From positions 38,248 through 102,247 of the forward strand of contig CALKER010000020.1 in the NCBI GenBank assembly GCA_938084835.1: DNA of 64,000 nt, given 5' to 3'. The stretch is from an uncultured Thermoguttaceae bacterium. Its GTDB lineage: Bacteria > Planctomycetota > Planctomycetia > Pirellulales > Thermoguttaceae. The position numbers and the translations under genes were made by a program. How positions within the stretch are numbered: the first letter of the stretch is position 1; each line of letters begins with the position of its first letter. Positions 8,553-18,185 of the stretch are shown in pieces. The notes below the pieces were generated by a model. That model was not told where the DNA came from. It saw only the letters and a list, made by a program, of their open reading frames with translations, and did no database searches.

Positions 8553-10106
8553 ATGTGTACTCATTGTGCTCAGGGTTGTAGTCAGCGTTCCACGTGTTGT
8601 CCTGATGTGCGTGCGCCATTTTCCTTCGGAGTTTCCCGGCGGGGTTTTCTGAGCAGTGTAGGCGGTGCGGGCTTGGGCGGCTTCATGTGGGCATCGTTGT
8701 CCACTGCCGGCCAAGCTTCGGGAGAGTTGCCCGTGGCGCCTCCACGGAAACCTCTGGTTGTTAAACCGATCTTCACGTATCGCCTGTACCAGCCTCGGCC
8801 GCAAACCAGTTGGCGTCCTTGGGGGGGCATCCATACTCGCGAAGATCTGGAAAAGGAAGTGGGCCGAATCCAATCCGAACTAGATTGGCTCAGTACTCAG
8901 GCTGATTTCCCGATTCGAATGCTTTCTTTGTCAGCAGTGGATAACGAGGGCCTACTGGCAGGCGATCCCGAGGTGGCCCAGGCGGATGTCCTGCTGGTTT
9001 TTGCCTATGGGGGAGATCTCAATCCGATCGGGAAGCTGGGAAAGGATACGATCTTTTTCGTACGTCATCAGTCTGGGCCGGTGTACTTGCATTACGAAAT
9101 TGTCATACCGCGTTTTTTGCGGCAACACACCGATACCCGACAGATTCCTCACATCGGCTACGACGATGTCGTGGTTGACGACATGGGCGAGGTGCTGTGG
9201 CGGCTCCGCGCCCTTTGTGGACTGAAAAATTCAATTGGGACCCGGATTATCGCCATTGGGGGGCCTGGGGCGTGGAGTCATCCTTTCGCCGTGGTGGAGC
9301 CTGCGATCCGCGACAAATGGCAATTCGACATTCGGGCGTTACCTTACGACGTGCTTGCCAAATTGATCCAGGAGGCCCGACAAAATGAGGCGATGGTCCG
9401 GACGGCCCGCGAGCGAACGGCGGCTCTGCTTGCAAGTCGTGGGGTTACGTTGGAATGTGATCGGGGGTTCGTGGAACGGGCATTCCTTTTGGAACATGTC
9501 TTCCGCCGGGTGATGGCGGAGGCTGACTGCCGGGCTATCACCGTCTTGGGATGTATGGGCACGATCATGCCTGTTTCGGAGACGACGGCTTGCCTGCCCC
9601 TGACAACGCTCAACGACGAGGGCTTCATGGCCTTTTGCGAGTCGGACTTTGTAGTCATCCCCGCCTGTGTGTTGTTGGGAAATATCTCCGGGAAGCCAAT
9701 CTTTTTCTGCAACCCGACTTATCCCCACAATGGGATCATGACGCTAGCGCACTGTACGGCCCCACGGAAAATGGATGGCAAGACAGAGGAGCCGGTTCGC
9801 ATTCTCACTCACTTCGAGTCCGATTATGGTGCTGCGCCTAAAGTTGAGATGCGGAAGGGGCAACAGATCACCTGCGTGATTCCCGACTTCTCCTCGGAGA
9901 AGTGGGTCGGCTTGGTAGGCCAGATTGAGGATAGCCCCTTCCTCGATATTTGCCGTTCACAAATTGAGGTGCGGCACCAAGTGCCCGATCTCCTTTTGGC
10001 CGAGCGGATGCGAGGGTTCCACTGGGCAGTGGCCTACGGGGATTATCACCGCGAGATGGCCTACGCCTTACGACGGTTGGGTATTGCTTGGGAGTTCCTA
10101 GGATAA
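8553..10106 (+). CDS. Exported L-fucose isomerase-like protein with Cys-rich N-terminus
   Basis: A 517-residue protein. It opens with an unusual cysteine-rich stretch (MCTHCAQGCSQRSTCC) followed by a twin-arginine signal (SRRGFLSSVGGAG, about residues 29-41). The body resembles L-fucose/L-arabinose isomerase-fold proteins: an N-terminal alpha/beta part (VLLVFAYGGD, IIAIGGPGAW) and a C-terminal part with KPIFFCNPTYP, LAHCTAPRKM and ILTHFESDYGAAP, which look like the metal and substrate region. Likely role: sugar isomerisation or a related reaction outside the cytoplasm. GGGAG precedes the ATG. The Cys-rich extension lies before the Tat motif and should be removed with the signal, unless the start is mis-assigned. 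Exact activity is unproven. Confidence 0.7.
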   Translation: MCTHCAQGCSQRSTCCPDVRAPFSFGVSRRGFLSSVGGAGLGGFMWASLSTAGQASGELPVAPPRKPLVVKPIFTYRLYQPRPQTSWRPWGGIHTREDLEKEVGRIQSELDWLSTQADFPIRMLSLSAVDNEGLLAGDPEVAQADVLLVFAYGGDLNPIGKLGKDTIFFVRHQSGPVYLHYEIVIPRFLRQHTDTRQIPHIGYDDVVVDDMGEVLWRLRALCGLKNSIGTRIIAIGGPGAWSHPFAVVEPAIRDKWQFDIRALPYDVLAKLIQEARQNEAMVRTARERTAALLASRGVTLECDRGFVERAFLLEHVFRRVMAEADCRAITVLGCMGTIMPVSETTACLPLTTLNDEGFMAFCESDFVVIPACVLLGNISGKPIFFCNPTYPHNGIMTLAHCTAPRKMDGKTEEPVRILTHFESDYGAAPKVEMRKGQQITCVIPDFSSEKWVGLVGQIEDSPFLDICRSQIEVRHQVPDLLLAERMRGFHWAVAYGDYHREMAYALRRLGIAWEFLG

Positions 10107-10196
10107 GCGGTGGCTGTCCTTTGCAGAGCCACATTGGTAGAGGTTTGAGTCCAGCGGCACAGCAGGCTGTGAGGGACAAATTCACGTTGGACCACC

Positions 10197-10850
10197 ATGA
10201 AGGAGGATACCGCCTACTTACACATTCTTTACCTTGTTCGGCACGGAGAGAGCTGTTACAACGCTGAAGGGCGCGTGCAGGGGCAAAGCGATGTTCCGCT
10301 GTCGCCTTTGGGCGAAGAGCAGAGCGAAGCGGTGGCCACCGCTTTATGCCGGGTGCCATTGACTGCTATTTACTCCAGTCCGCTTCTTCGGGCCCGGCAG
10401 ACGGCCGAGCGTATCGCCGCACATCACGGGTTGCCAATCCTGTTTGACGACAGACTCCAAGAGCTCCATGCCGGCATCTTTCAGGGGAAGCTTCGCCGGG
10501 AACTGCCCCTGCTCTTTCCCGAGGAGTATGCCGCGTGGAGCACAGGGGACCCCTTTTATGTAATACCCGGGGGGCAGTCGCGGCAACAAGTGCGGGAGCG
10601 TGGTGCCGCGGCACTACGTGACATAGCGGCTCGCCATACTGGGCATACGGCCGTTGTAGGCCACGGGGCTCTTTTTCGCTTTGCCTTGGCAGCCCTCGTC
10701 GCTGGGGAAAATACCCTGGAGCTACCTCCGCTTGCCAACGGTTCTATCACCACCATCGCTTATGCTCGTGAGGGGACATTTCGGCTGCTAGCCTACAATC
10801 AGGTGGATCACCTCCGCCATTTGGCGCCGTCTTCCTTGGGCGATCTGTGA
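10197..10850 (+). CDS. Histidine phosphatase family protein (phosphoglycerate mutase-like)
   Basis: A 217-residue cytoplasmic protein of the histidine phosphatase superfamily. The catalytic motif LVRHGESCYN (His16) is intact, as are the phosphate-pocket arginine in SSPLLRARQTAERIA, the glutamate in LQELHAGIFQG, and the second histidine in VVGHGALFR. Members dephosphorylate small phosphometabolites or act as cofactor-independent phosphatases; cobC-like and broad-specificity phosphatases share this form, so no symbol is given. It lies 90 bases after the isomerase-like gene on the same strand. A small GTGGCT/AGCCAC hairpin at 10110-10132 separates them. An AAGGAGG sits just inside the frame after the ATG, so the start is slightly uncertain. 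Confidence 0.85.
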   Translation: MKEDTAYLHILYLVRHGESCYNAEGRVQGQSDVPLSPLGEEQSEAVATALCRVPLTAIYSSPLLRARQTAERIAAHHGLPILFDDRLQELHAGIFQGKLRRELPLLFPEEYAAWSTGDPFYVIPGGQSRQQVRERGAAALRDIAARHTGHTAVVGHGALFRFALAALVAGENTLELPPLANGSITTIAYAREGTFRLLAYNQVDHLRHLAPSSLGDL

Positions 10851-11201
10851 GAACTGGGGAGCAGGCTTTGGCTGCCTCAGCCAGTGATGATGCGTGCCTA
10901 CGCCCGGTCAAGCTCTCGATGAGGAAGTTAGATCGCTGGTGGCAGGCGAGCTGAAGTGAATGGTAAACTTGCCCTCCCGGGGAAGTTTTCCGCTTTGTCT
11001 GGGCGAGGGACACTTGCTTGGGTTTTTCTTGGTAAAGGATGTCTCACCCAAGCTTAGCGAGTCCAGCGCCCCAACCTCGAGGGGGCGCATCTGAAAGCCT
11101 GGTTCCTCAAGTTCGAGGGGACACACCGATTCGATGTAGTTCCGGCATGAAGTCGCCGGTCGGCCTCGGCGAAGACAGGATCTTGGTCGCTTGGGATGGC
11201 C
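10851..11201. other. Intergenic spacer between convergent genes
   Basis: No gene or clear terminator. GCGAG-type words recur at roughly 55-base intervals, but too loosely to call a repeat array. Confidence 0.4.
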
Positions 11202-13655
11202 CTATCGAATCGCTTGCCATCCGTCGGATGAGCCGGTGCGCAAGGAAGCCCCTTGAGAAGAGACGAAGGAAGGGGTCGCCGGTGGTTTCGATTGGCTCCT
11301 TGTTTTTTCCTCCCATGCGATGGCTGCTGCAGCCTCACCTATCCGAGGTCGTTTCTCCCGATTTGTCTCGGCCCCTGAGTTGATGGGGCTCTGAGTGGCC
11401 CCCACCAGAGCTGTGAGGTCTAGATTAGCAATGTCGAACTTCTGGGCCCGACGGGGGATTGGCTCCGCTGGCTGGCCGTTGGGCGCAAGCAGCTGAGGGC
11501 CGGCCAAGTCGGTTGTCTCTGATTGCCACGGAACCCGGTTAGCCGAGAATTGATCCTGGAGTAGCTGAGGATCCATGGGCTGAGATCCCCGAGGCATGGT
11601 GGGAGGTGTGACAGGGTCTGGGGCCGGTTCTGCTGGGATCGGCTCCGGCGGGGGTGTGGGAATGATTTCTGCGGGGATCTCACCCGCCCTCTTTGGCAGG
11701 CGAACCTCGGGTTCTGGGAGCTCTTCCGGCTGAGCCAGGATGCCGACATGTTGACGATAGGGTCCGCGGCTGACTACAGAAGGTTCGGTGAAGCCGTAAT
11801 CGATGTAAATCGCGGCATCCCGAGCGCGGGCGCGACGAAGAGCATCAAAGTAGGCTTTTTCCGGCCAGGGACCCTCCGCTAAGTGAATCCCGTTATATTC
11901 TAAAAGGGAACCTTTCTGATAGTGGAAATTAGCTACGGCGAGGTTGTAATCTACAAGGGCGCGGAAGTAGTCGATCTCGGCTTCCGCCACTCGCCGCTGA
12001 GAATCTAGAATGAAATTCAGTGCCGCCTGGCGGACCGGCAGACCAACGCGTTCGCGTTCTTTGTAACCTTCCAGCTCTCTTTGGGCGGCAAGAAGGCGGT
12101 TCAAGTTGGTTTGTGCCCGAACGTAGCTCTCATCCATGGCCCGATAGGCGTCTGCCAAGAGCTGAACCACGGCAAGTTCTTGCTCTTGCAGTACTGCCCG
12201 GTCGCGAACTAACTGAAGTTGGGCATGGCGGACCGCGGCCATTTCACGGCGGAAGCCAAGCGGCATCTGGAATTGCAAGCCCACCTCCCACTCCTGGAAG
12301 TCCCCGCTCATCAACGAGGAGTAGGCATCGCTCCCGCTTGCCAAGGGATTGGGATTGCCGCTTGAGGGATCGATCAACTCGTCTCCCAAGCCGACAAAGC
12401 GATATCGTCCGGTCAGGTCCAGGCGGGGGAGAAGGTGATTTTTGGCGGCCGCCAGTTCCAGTTCCCGTTGTTTAATCCGCCAGCGTTGGCGCCGGAGGTT
12501 CACCGAGCGTACCAAGGCTTCAGCGTGGGCGGATGTCCAGTCGAAGACAAACTTGGCAGTGGTGGGCTCGTCAGAGGGCCTGATGAGCCGTCCATCTGCC
12601 GGCGCTAGGCCCAAAAGATAACGGAGCGATGCCTCCCGCCGAAATAGGTTAGCCTGCGACTGCTCCGCCAAGCTCCGAAGCAGGAAATACTGGTGCCGGG
12701 CTAATCCTTCATCTTGCATCGAGGCTTTGCCGGCATCATACTCCGCTCGCACTTTCTGCCACGTGTCGAGCGCTTCTTGCAGGGCGCGGTTGAGGGAGTC
12801 CAGGGAACGATAGGCGTAGTAGAGCTCCCAATACGCCCGCTCCACCCCAAAGACCAAATCTCGCACCTCGGCTTCAAAGTCGGTGAGCGATATGTCGGTG
12901 TTTATCCGTGCGATCATCACTCCTTGGTAAACACCCGGGGGAGCTCCGGGACCAGCGATCCGGTTGAACCTCACTCCATTGCCTTGAAGCAATGGATGGG
13001 AGAATTGGGCCTCGAGGCTCACCGTCCAGTCGCTCGGATGTTGGCGAAAAGGCTGATTGTTGAAGTCATAAATCACGCGGTGAGTTAGCGATACGGTTCC
13101 GCCGGTAGCCAAGACCTTCCGCAGCTGGGCTTGAAACGAACCCATATCCTGCTGGAATGACTCGGGACGGATGCGGAAGCCACCAATGGCGGCCGAATTT
13201 TGCGGGGTGTCATTTTTTTGGAACATGAGACTGGTAGCAAGTTGGGCATCGAAGGCGGCCAAAGCGGCCTCCGGGCCAATTCGCGGATTGGCCTCTGCCA
13301 ATGCCGGGTCATAGACGCTCCCGGCAAAGTCGGGGTTCACAAGCAGACTTTGTGGCTGATCCACCACACGGAACACCTTACTGTTACTTAAGGCAATCCG
13401 CATGGCTTCCTGAAGGCTGAGATCCCAATAGTTTTGGGGATGCGGATTGCTGACCGTCAAAGGTGCTTGCGCCAGCGCGGCATCCGCGAGGCTGGGTTGT
13501 TCCAAATCCGGGTACTCGATCTGCGTGGCCTGATTGGTATAGTGCGACAGGTCACCGTCTTCCCGGAAAAAGAACGGTTGTTGGGGTCGGCAACCGAATG
13601 AAGCAACCACAAAGGCGCCAAGGCCAAGGCCAATCAGAACCTGATGCCGACGCAT
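11202..13655 (-). CDS. TolC-family outer-membrane efflux lipoprotein
   Basis: An 817-residue protein starting at the ATG at 13655, which gives a lipoprotein signal ending in the lipobox VASFGC. The middle (about residues 60-620) is the TolC/OEP fold: long helices with heptad-like Ala/Leu/Glu patterns such as VERAYWELYYAYRSL, repeated in the second half as AEAEIDYFRALVDYNLAVAN. This motif typically ends the OEP repeat. TolC proteins form the outer-membrane channel of type I secretion or multidrug efflux. The last 180 residues are Pro/Glu-rich and atypical, perhaps periplasmic. No inner-membrane pump or membrane-fusion gene is next to it. Longer than most TolC proteins because of the tail. Confidence 0.88.
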   Translation of the reverse strand: MRRHQVLIGLGLGAFVVASFGCRPQQPFFFREDGDLSHYTNQATQIEYPDLEQPSLADAALAQAPLTVSNPHPQNYWDLSLQEAMRIALSNSKVFRVVDQPQSLLVNPDFAGSVYDPALAEANPRIGPEAALAAFDAQLATSLMFQKNDTPQNSAAIGGFRIRPESFQQDMGSFQAQLRKVLATGGTVSLTHRVIYDFNNQPFRQHPSDWTVSLEAQFSHPLLQGNGVRFNRIAGPGAPPGVYQGVMIARINTDISLTDFEAEVRDLVFGVERAYWELYYAYRSLDSLNRALQEALDTWQKVRAEYDAGKASMQDEGLARHQYFLLRSLAEQSQANLFRREASLRYLLGLAPADGRLIRPSDEPTTAKFVFDWTSAHAEALVRSVNLRRQRWRIKQRELELAAAKNHLLPRLDLTGRYRFVGLGDELIDPSSGNPNPLASGSDAYSSLMSGDFQEWEVGLQFQMPLGFRREMAAVRHAQLQLVRDRAVLQEQELAVVQLLADAYRAMDESYVRAQTNLNRLLAAQRELEGYKERERVGLPVRQAALNFILDSQRRVAEAEIDYFRALVDYNLAVANFHYQKGSLLEYNGIHLAEGPWPEKAYFDALRRARARDAAIYIDYGFTEPSVVSRGPYRQHVGILAQPEELPEPEVRLPKRAGEIPAEIIPTPPPEPIPAEPAPDPVTPPTMPRGSQPMDPQLLQDQFSANRVPWQSETTDLAGPQLLAPNGQPAEPIPRRAQKFDIANLDLTALVGATQSPINSGAETNREKRPRIGEAAAAIAWEEKTRSQSKPPATPSFVSSQGASLRTGSSDGWQAIR

Positions 13656-14492
13656 GAGGAAATTGCCTTTTTTCGCAACCACGATGAGTCTTCACACCGG
13701 TCAGAGAAGAGGATTTACCAAGCGTTTTGCGAACGCAGACCCGCATCGATAAGAGGAACCTTGGGTCTTTTAGGGCCCCAAGAAGCTGGATTCTGCGGCC
13801 TATTATCGGGTGTGTGGATAGAAAACTTTAGGAAAATCTCAGCGCCTGCGAAAGTTTTGCTTCGCTTTGGGGCTGTCGCCCAGTTAGGAGCCATGGGAGT
13901 AAGCTTTAACCTACGAGACCTAGGAAATTTGCGAAAAATACTCGCAAAACCCGGGAGCGACCAAAATGTGAAGACCGAAATTGGGAAAAATGGGAAGACT
14001 GCTCGCCATTAATCATTTCTAACGCACATTTAGGTTCGGAATTGCAAGTGAAATGACGTATGTGGAAACGACCCTTGAATGCCTTACCTTACATGAACGC
14101 TTTACCTTACCAGATGAACTTCACCACCATCTGGCAGTTGCATCCTGGCTGGGCTGCCGCCAATAGCGGAGGCAGGGGTTTGGTTGCAGCTACGAATGTG
14201 CTTTTCAGTGCGCCGTTACTGTCACTAGTCAAGAAACGGGTATTTGTTGTTTCCACCTTTTGCGGAGCCGTTTGGTGACCGATCAACAAGGCCCCTGCTA
14301 TCTTGCAACTGCTAGCACGGTTATTATTGTGGAAAGGTGTCCGAAAGAGGGATGATTTGGAAATTAGTCGGCAGTTTGCTTGGGGGTCTGCATCCGCCGG
14401 GGGGCCGAAGGGTTTGCAAAACGCGACTCTCGCGGAAGCGGTGAGAAACTAACACATCGCACGATTTCCACAACGTCAGAAAACATTACCCG
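13656..14492. other. Divergent intergenic region, 0.8 kb
   Basis: Lies between the divergently read TolC-type gene and the membrane protein gene, so it should contain both promoters. It is AT-richer in places and has a short direct repeat around ACCTTAC near 14087-14112. No promoter could be assigned with confidence. Confidence 0.45.
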
Positions 14493-15878
14493 ATGCAGGG
14501 ATTTTTGCCAGAATACGAAATCAATCCCGCCACGTGGTTTTACTTATCGTCACTACTGACGATAGGGATATTCTTCAAGTTTTACCGGCTGGCGAGTATT
14601 CGTAATTTCGACCTCCTGGCTCTTCTGGCTATCTCACCCGGACTGTTGTGGGTTTCGCGAGGAGTGGCGCAGGGGTATGAACTTCTTTTTGTGTTGACGC
14701 TATTGTTTTTCTTTAGGACCCTTTTGGATCCGCTTTTAATTCGCCGCCCGCTTTTGGAACCGAACCTTAATCCGAGTGGCCTGGCCTTTACCACTGTAGC
14801 CTTGCTTGTGTTCTTAGTTGGGGGTTTGGCAACGGAGCGAATTCCTGAACTTGCCCGTGTAGGGGTGCTAAGCCCGGCACGGGCAGTGGAACTAAAGCGT
14901 CCGCTTCTATATCGGTTGGGGTTTGTAGGGGTGATGTCGCACTCCTCCCCCGAAGAGGGCAGACCGGAAAGGCCCGGGGTGCCAGGGCCAACTTCCGGTG
15001 ATAGTGCCTCGGTAGATCGCCGGCAGGTGATATTGGTACGGCTGGCAGTAGTGTTGGTTCATTTTTTGATCGTACTTGCGCTTATCTGCCTGGGTTATGT
15101 CCACTTTGAAGACATTCATACGGCGGTGGGGATGGCTTCGCTTTATCTCCTCCTGCCCTACACTGTCCAAATGAGCCCAAGGCTGGATCATTTCCTTCCT
15201 GGGGCTCTTCTTGTGTGGGCGCTTGCCAGCTATCGCCAGCCTATGGTGGCGGGGATTATTCTAGGAATTGCCGGATGGGTGATTGGGTACCCCTTATTCC
15301 TTATTCCCTTGTGGATCAGCTTCTATTTCCGGCGGGGCCTTGTGCGTTTTTTACTTGGTGGCCTAATTTCCCTTCCCGCCACCTGGATTCTTGTGTGGTT
15401 TTGCACGTTCCTAGCCTGGGTAATGGGAGTTGAATCGCCAGGGACGACGTGGACCAATTTTCGTGAGCTTTTAGGGTGGATGGTCTTTAAACTTCCCCAG
15501 GCTGATGGTTTTTGGGCAGATCGGGTTCAAGCTTTCCGCATTCCGGTGGTCGCTGCCTTTGTGGCCTTGGCCGCAAGCTATGCGTTATGGCCTGCCCACA
15601 AAAGTTTGGGCACCTTGATCAGCTGTTCCTGTACCCTTCTACTGGGCGTACAGTTATGGCATCCTTATCAAGGCGGCCTTTACCTCGGATGGTATTTGCC
15701 GCTTCTGATATCAACCATCTTTCGGCCTAATTTGGAAGACCGGATGGCCATTTCGGTGGTTTCGGAATCCTGGCTCCCCTCGCGTACACAGTTGTGGCTT
15801 ACCGCTTGGCTGGAAGATTGGGGTTTTTGGCCGATCCTCAAGTGGTGGACGCGATGGAGAAAGAAAAATGGCGATTAA
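14493..15878 (+). CDS. Polytopic membrane protein of unknown function
   Basis: A 461-residue integral membrane protein with roughly nine to eleven hydrophobic segments, beginning near residue 15 and including AFTTVALLVFLVGGL and VVLVHFLIVLALICLGYVHF. A polar loop near residues 150-175 is rich in Pro, Gly and Ser. The layout recalls membrane glycosyltransferases or O-antigen polymerase-like proteins, but no catalytic motif is clear, so this is only a resemblance. The last 40 residues are basic and Trp-rich and probably cytoplasmic. It stands alone on the plus strand. The ATG lacks a strong Shine-Dalgarno. Confidence 0.7.
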   Translation: MQGFLPEYEINPATWFYLSSLLTIGIFFKFYRLASIRNFDLLALLAISPGLLWVSRGVAQGYELLFVLTLLFFFRTLLDPLLIRRPLLEPNLNPSGLAFTTVALLVFLVGGLATERIPELARVGVLSPARAVELKRPLLYRLGFVGVMSHSSPEEGRPERPGVPGPTSGDSASVDRRQVILVRLAVVLVHFLIVLALICLGYVHFEDIHTAVGMASLYLLLPYTVQMSPRLDHFLPGALLVWALASYRQPMVAGIILGIAGWVIGYPLFLIPLWISFYFRRGLVRFLLGGLISLPATWILVWFCTFLAWVMGVESPGTTWTNFRELLGWMVFKLPQADGFWADRVQAFRIPVVAAFVALAASYALWPAHKSLGTLISCSCTLLLGVQLWHPYQGGLYLGWYLPLLISTIFRPNLEDRMAISVVSESWLPSRTQLWLTAWLEDWGFWPILKWWTRWRKKNGD

Positions 15879-16109
15879 CTGGCATCGCTTGATCTAGCCG
15901 CATGGAAAACTACGCTCACCTCGTAAGTCGGCCGCCACTGGGGCTAACGTTTTGTTGGCGCAAAAGATATCAGAACAGATCAATTTTCATACTCAATCCC
16001 TGATCGCTGCGGTCCATTAAGCGGAGTAGGGCGGTAAGGAACCGCTTTGCGATGAGGCGTTCCCGCCACACATGGGGCTGCTTTTGGTTTATAAGTTGGG
16101 CGAGGGTTC

Positions 16110-17495
16110 TTAGTCCCGACGTGGACTGATGGTAGTTTCCGATCGTCGTTGGGCGGCATACCAGGCTCGCCACCGGTTTTGGTCGAAACCAAAGTTCACC
16201 CCACCGGTGAGAGTTACCAAGGCATCGAGGACTTGCCTATTTTGCACAGCTTGGGTAACTACCGTGGGTCCCCCGCCCACGGAAAATCCCGTACCTCCAG
16301 TACCAAAACTTGTGGTGATCTGACCCGGGTTACCGCTCGCAATCTTGATCTTGTGTGTTGTTACTAAGGCCTCGATCAACGCTCCGACGGCCGATGGGTC
16401 TCCTAGGGCAGCCAGAGCTACTGCCGCTCGGTTTACCTCCACATTATCCGCGCTCCGTAACCTGCCCACGAAGTAGTCCACGACGGCGGGGCTGTGACGC
16501 TTCTTTAAATGGTCGAGACAAGTGAGGCGAACTTCTTCCGCCGGATCGGCCAAAGCCCAGTAAGCTAAGGCCTGCTCGGCCCGAGTTGTTCCAATCCGCG
16601 CCAGGGCATCAACGAAAAGGAGGCGAGCCCATGGGCGTTTTTCGCTCTTGAGGGCATCGACCAATGCGTTCACGGCAAAAGGATCGTTAATTTGAGCAAT
16701 TTGTTCACGGGCAAGGGCTCCGCGATTGGTATCGAGCCAACCTTGCCAACGATTGATTTTTTGCTTCCATTCACTCTGGGCGGTCTCGATTTTTTGCTTC
16801 TGTTCCATGAGGCGGACCACCTGCGGCAGCACCCATCTGCCACCGTAAAGAACGTAACCGTCGGCCCGCATGAGCTCCTCGCGAGTTGTCCACTGACCAT
16901 CTCGCGAAATATATCCCAGGAGGCGCCGGGCCTCGGTGTGATTTGGGTCAAGCTCAAGAATTCGCCGCAGATGACGTTCTCGCTCGGCATTGAGCGATCG
17001 CTCCCGACACCACTCCGCAAGTTGCCAATGTCCGTCCACCGTGTCGGGCAGTTGGGGCCAAAGCGCTTCGTATTCAACTAATTCTTTGCGGATTTGCGCG
17101 AAATCCTCTACAAGCTCTCGCGGAATGGTCACTTCCATCGAATTGTTCAGTCGCACCCGAAAGCTTTTGCGGGGCAACTCAGTCGGGTTGAGCAACTCAC
17201 CAACGACCTCACTTCCCGTGGTTAGCTTAATCCGCACGAAAGACGAGCCGTGTGGTCCTTCCTTTGACGGGCCTTCCAGTAATTTCGGAGTGGGCTCGGC
17301 CAGAGGGGGATTTTCTGGAGATAAACCCCCAACACTTTCGCCAAAGCTATGACCACCTCCCCAGCACCACAACCACACTACGGCGACACCACAAGCGGCA
17401 ATTTTGCCTAGTACTGTGATCGTAAATTGGTGACCGAGCGCGTCCCGAGGGGGTGCTTGGGGTGGGCTAGCCCAAAAAAAGCTTTCTCGACCCAT
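16110..17495 (-). CDS. Membrane-anchored HEAT-repeat protein
   Basis: A 461-residue protein. The ATG at 17495 has GAGGA seven bases upstream and gives one hydrophobic segment (ITVLGKIAACGVAVVWLWCW, about residues 25-44). Next come a Pro-rich linker, a small beta domain (FVRIKLTTGSEVVGELLNP) and a TPR-like stretch around LRRILELDPNHTEARRLLG. The C-terminal part has alpha-alpha repeats of HEAT type (DPFAVNALVDALKS, ADPAEEVRLTCLDHL, GDPSAVGALIEALVT). A Gly/Thr-rich insert interrupts the last repeat. Likely a scaffold or binding protein facing the periplasm. No catalytic residues were seen. It is alone on its strand, 700 bases from serA. Confidence 0.75.
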   Translation of the reverse strand: MGRESFFWASPPQAPPRDALGHQFTITVLGKIAACGVAVVWLWCWGGGHSFGESVGGLSPENPPLAEPTPKLLEGPSKEGPHGSSFVRIKLTTGSEVVGELLNPTELPRKSFRVRLNNSMEVTIPRELVEDFAQIRKELVEYEALWPQLPDTVDGHWQLAEWCRERSLNAERERHLRRILELDPNHTEARRLLGYISRDGQWTTREELMRADGYVLYGGRWVLPQVVRLMEQKQKIETAQSEWKQKINRWQGWLDTNRGALAREQIAQINDPFAVNALVDALKSEKRPWARLLFVDALARIGTTRAEQALAYWALADPAEEVRLTCLDHLKKRHSPAVVDYFVGRLRSADNVEVNRAAVALAALGDPSAVGALIEALVTTHKIKIASGNPGQITTSFGTGGTGFSVGGGPTVVTQAVQNRQVLDALVTLTGGVNFGFDQNRWRAWYAAQRRSETTISPRRD

Positions 17496-18185
17496 CAGAG
17501 GATCCTCACCAGCAAGAAGATGCTGCACCCCGAGCAAACTTGGAGTGCGACATCCCGAAAACATCCCAGTTTCCCCTGGTGTAGGGAATTTATTCACTAT
17601 CGCGCTAATGTTACTTGAGTTTCTCCTGGCTGGCATCATTTAATAGCGTTTTTGTCATGTCGGGCGTCAGAAATTTGCGGCCCAATCGGCCAAAAGTTTG
17701 TCGGGTTCGATACAACGGCAAAACTTTTCCGTTGACTCTTCGTCCCGGCGTTGGGTCTGCGACAAACACCGTGGTTTTTCTCGATCGACAGGAGGTCCTA
17801 CCCTCCACCTGACCGATTTTATTCACCGATCAGGCGGGAGTGTCCCCCATTGAAGTATATTTCCCCAACGCATCCGGGACGATCGGAGGGCAAGGTCGCC
17901 GATTCAGAATGCCTAGCCAGCTCAGCAGACGGTAAGGACGGAGAATCTCTTGCAAATTGGGAGGAGACAACTCTCTTCTTCACGAGCTATGAAATTGCTT
18001 ACTCCCGGTAAAGGCTTAGCAGGCCGCTTTCGAAGCAAGCACCGCCCGGGGATCGCCCGTGTCGGTGAAACCGCTTGAGAGCTTCATGGGCCGACGGGAT
18101 CCGGTTGTGCCCGCATATTACCGGCTCGGCGACTGTTGTGGGCGTCCGTTGGCTTTGCGTTACGACGGATTTGATGAACTGACCC
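17496..18185. other. Intergenic stretch with one weak hairpin
   Basis: Lies between the serA stop and the HEAT gene, both on the minus strand. An imperfect inverted repeat at 17808-17834 (CCTGACCG with CGATCAGG, one mismatch) could be a weak hairpin. No gene was seen. Confidence 0.4.

Noticed and set aside
10940..11125. GCGAG-type words at about 55-base steps
   Set aside because: Steps vary (54-59) and the matches are only 5-8 bases, too weak to call an array.
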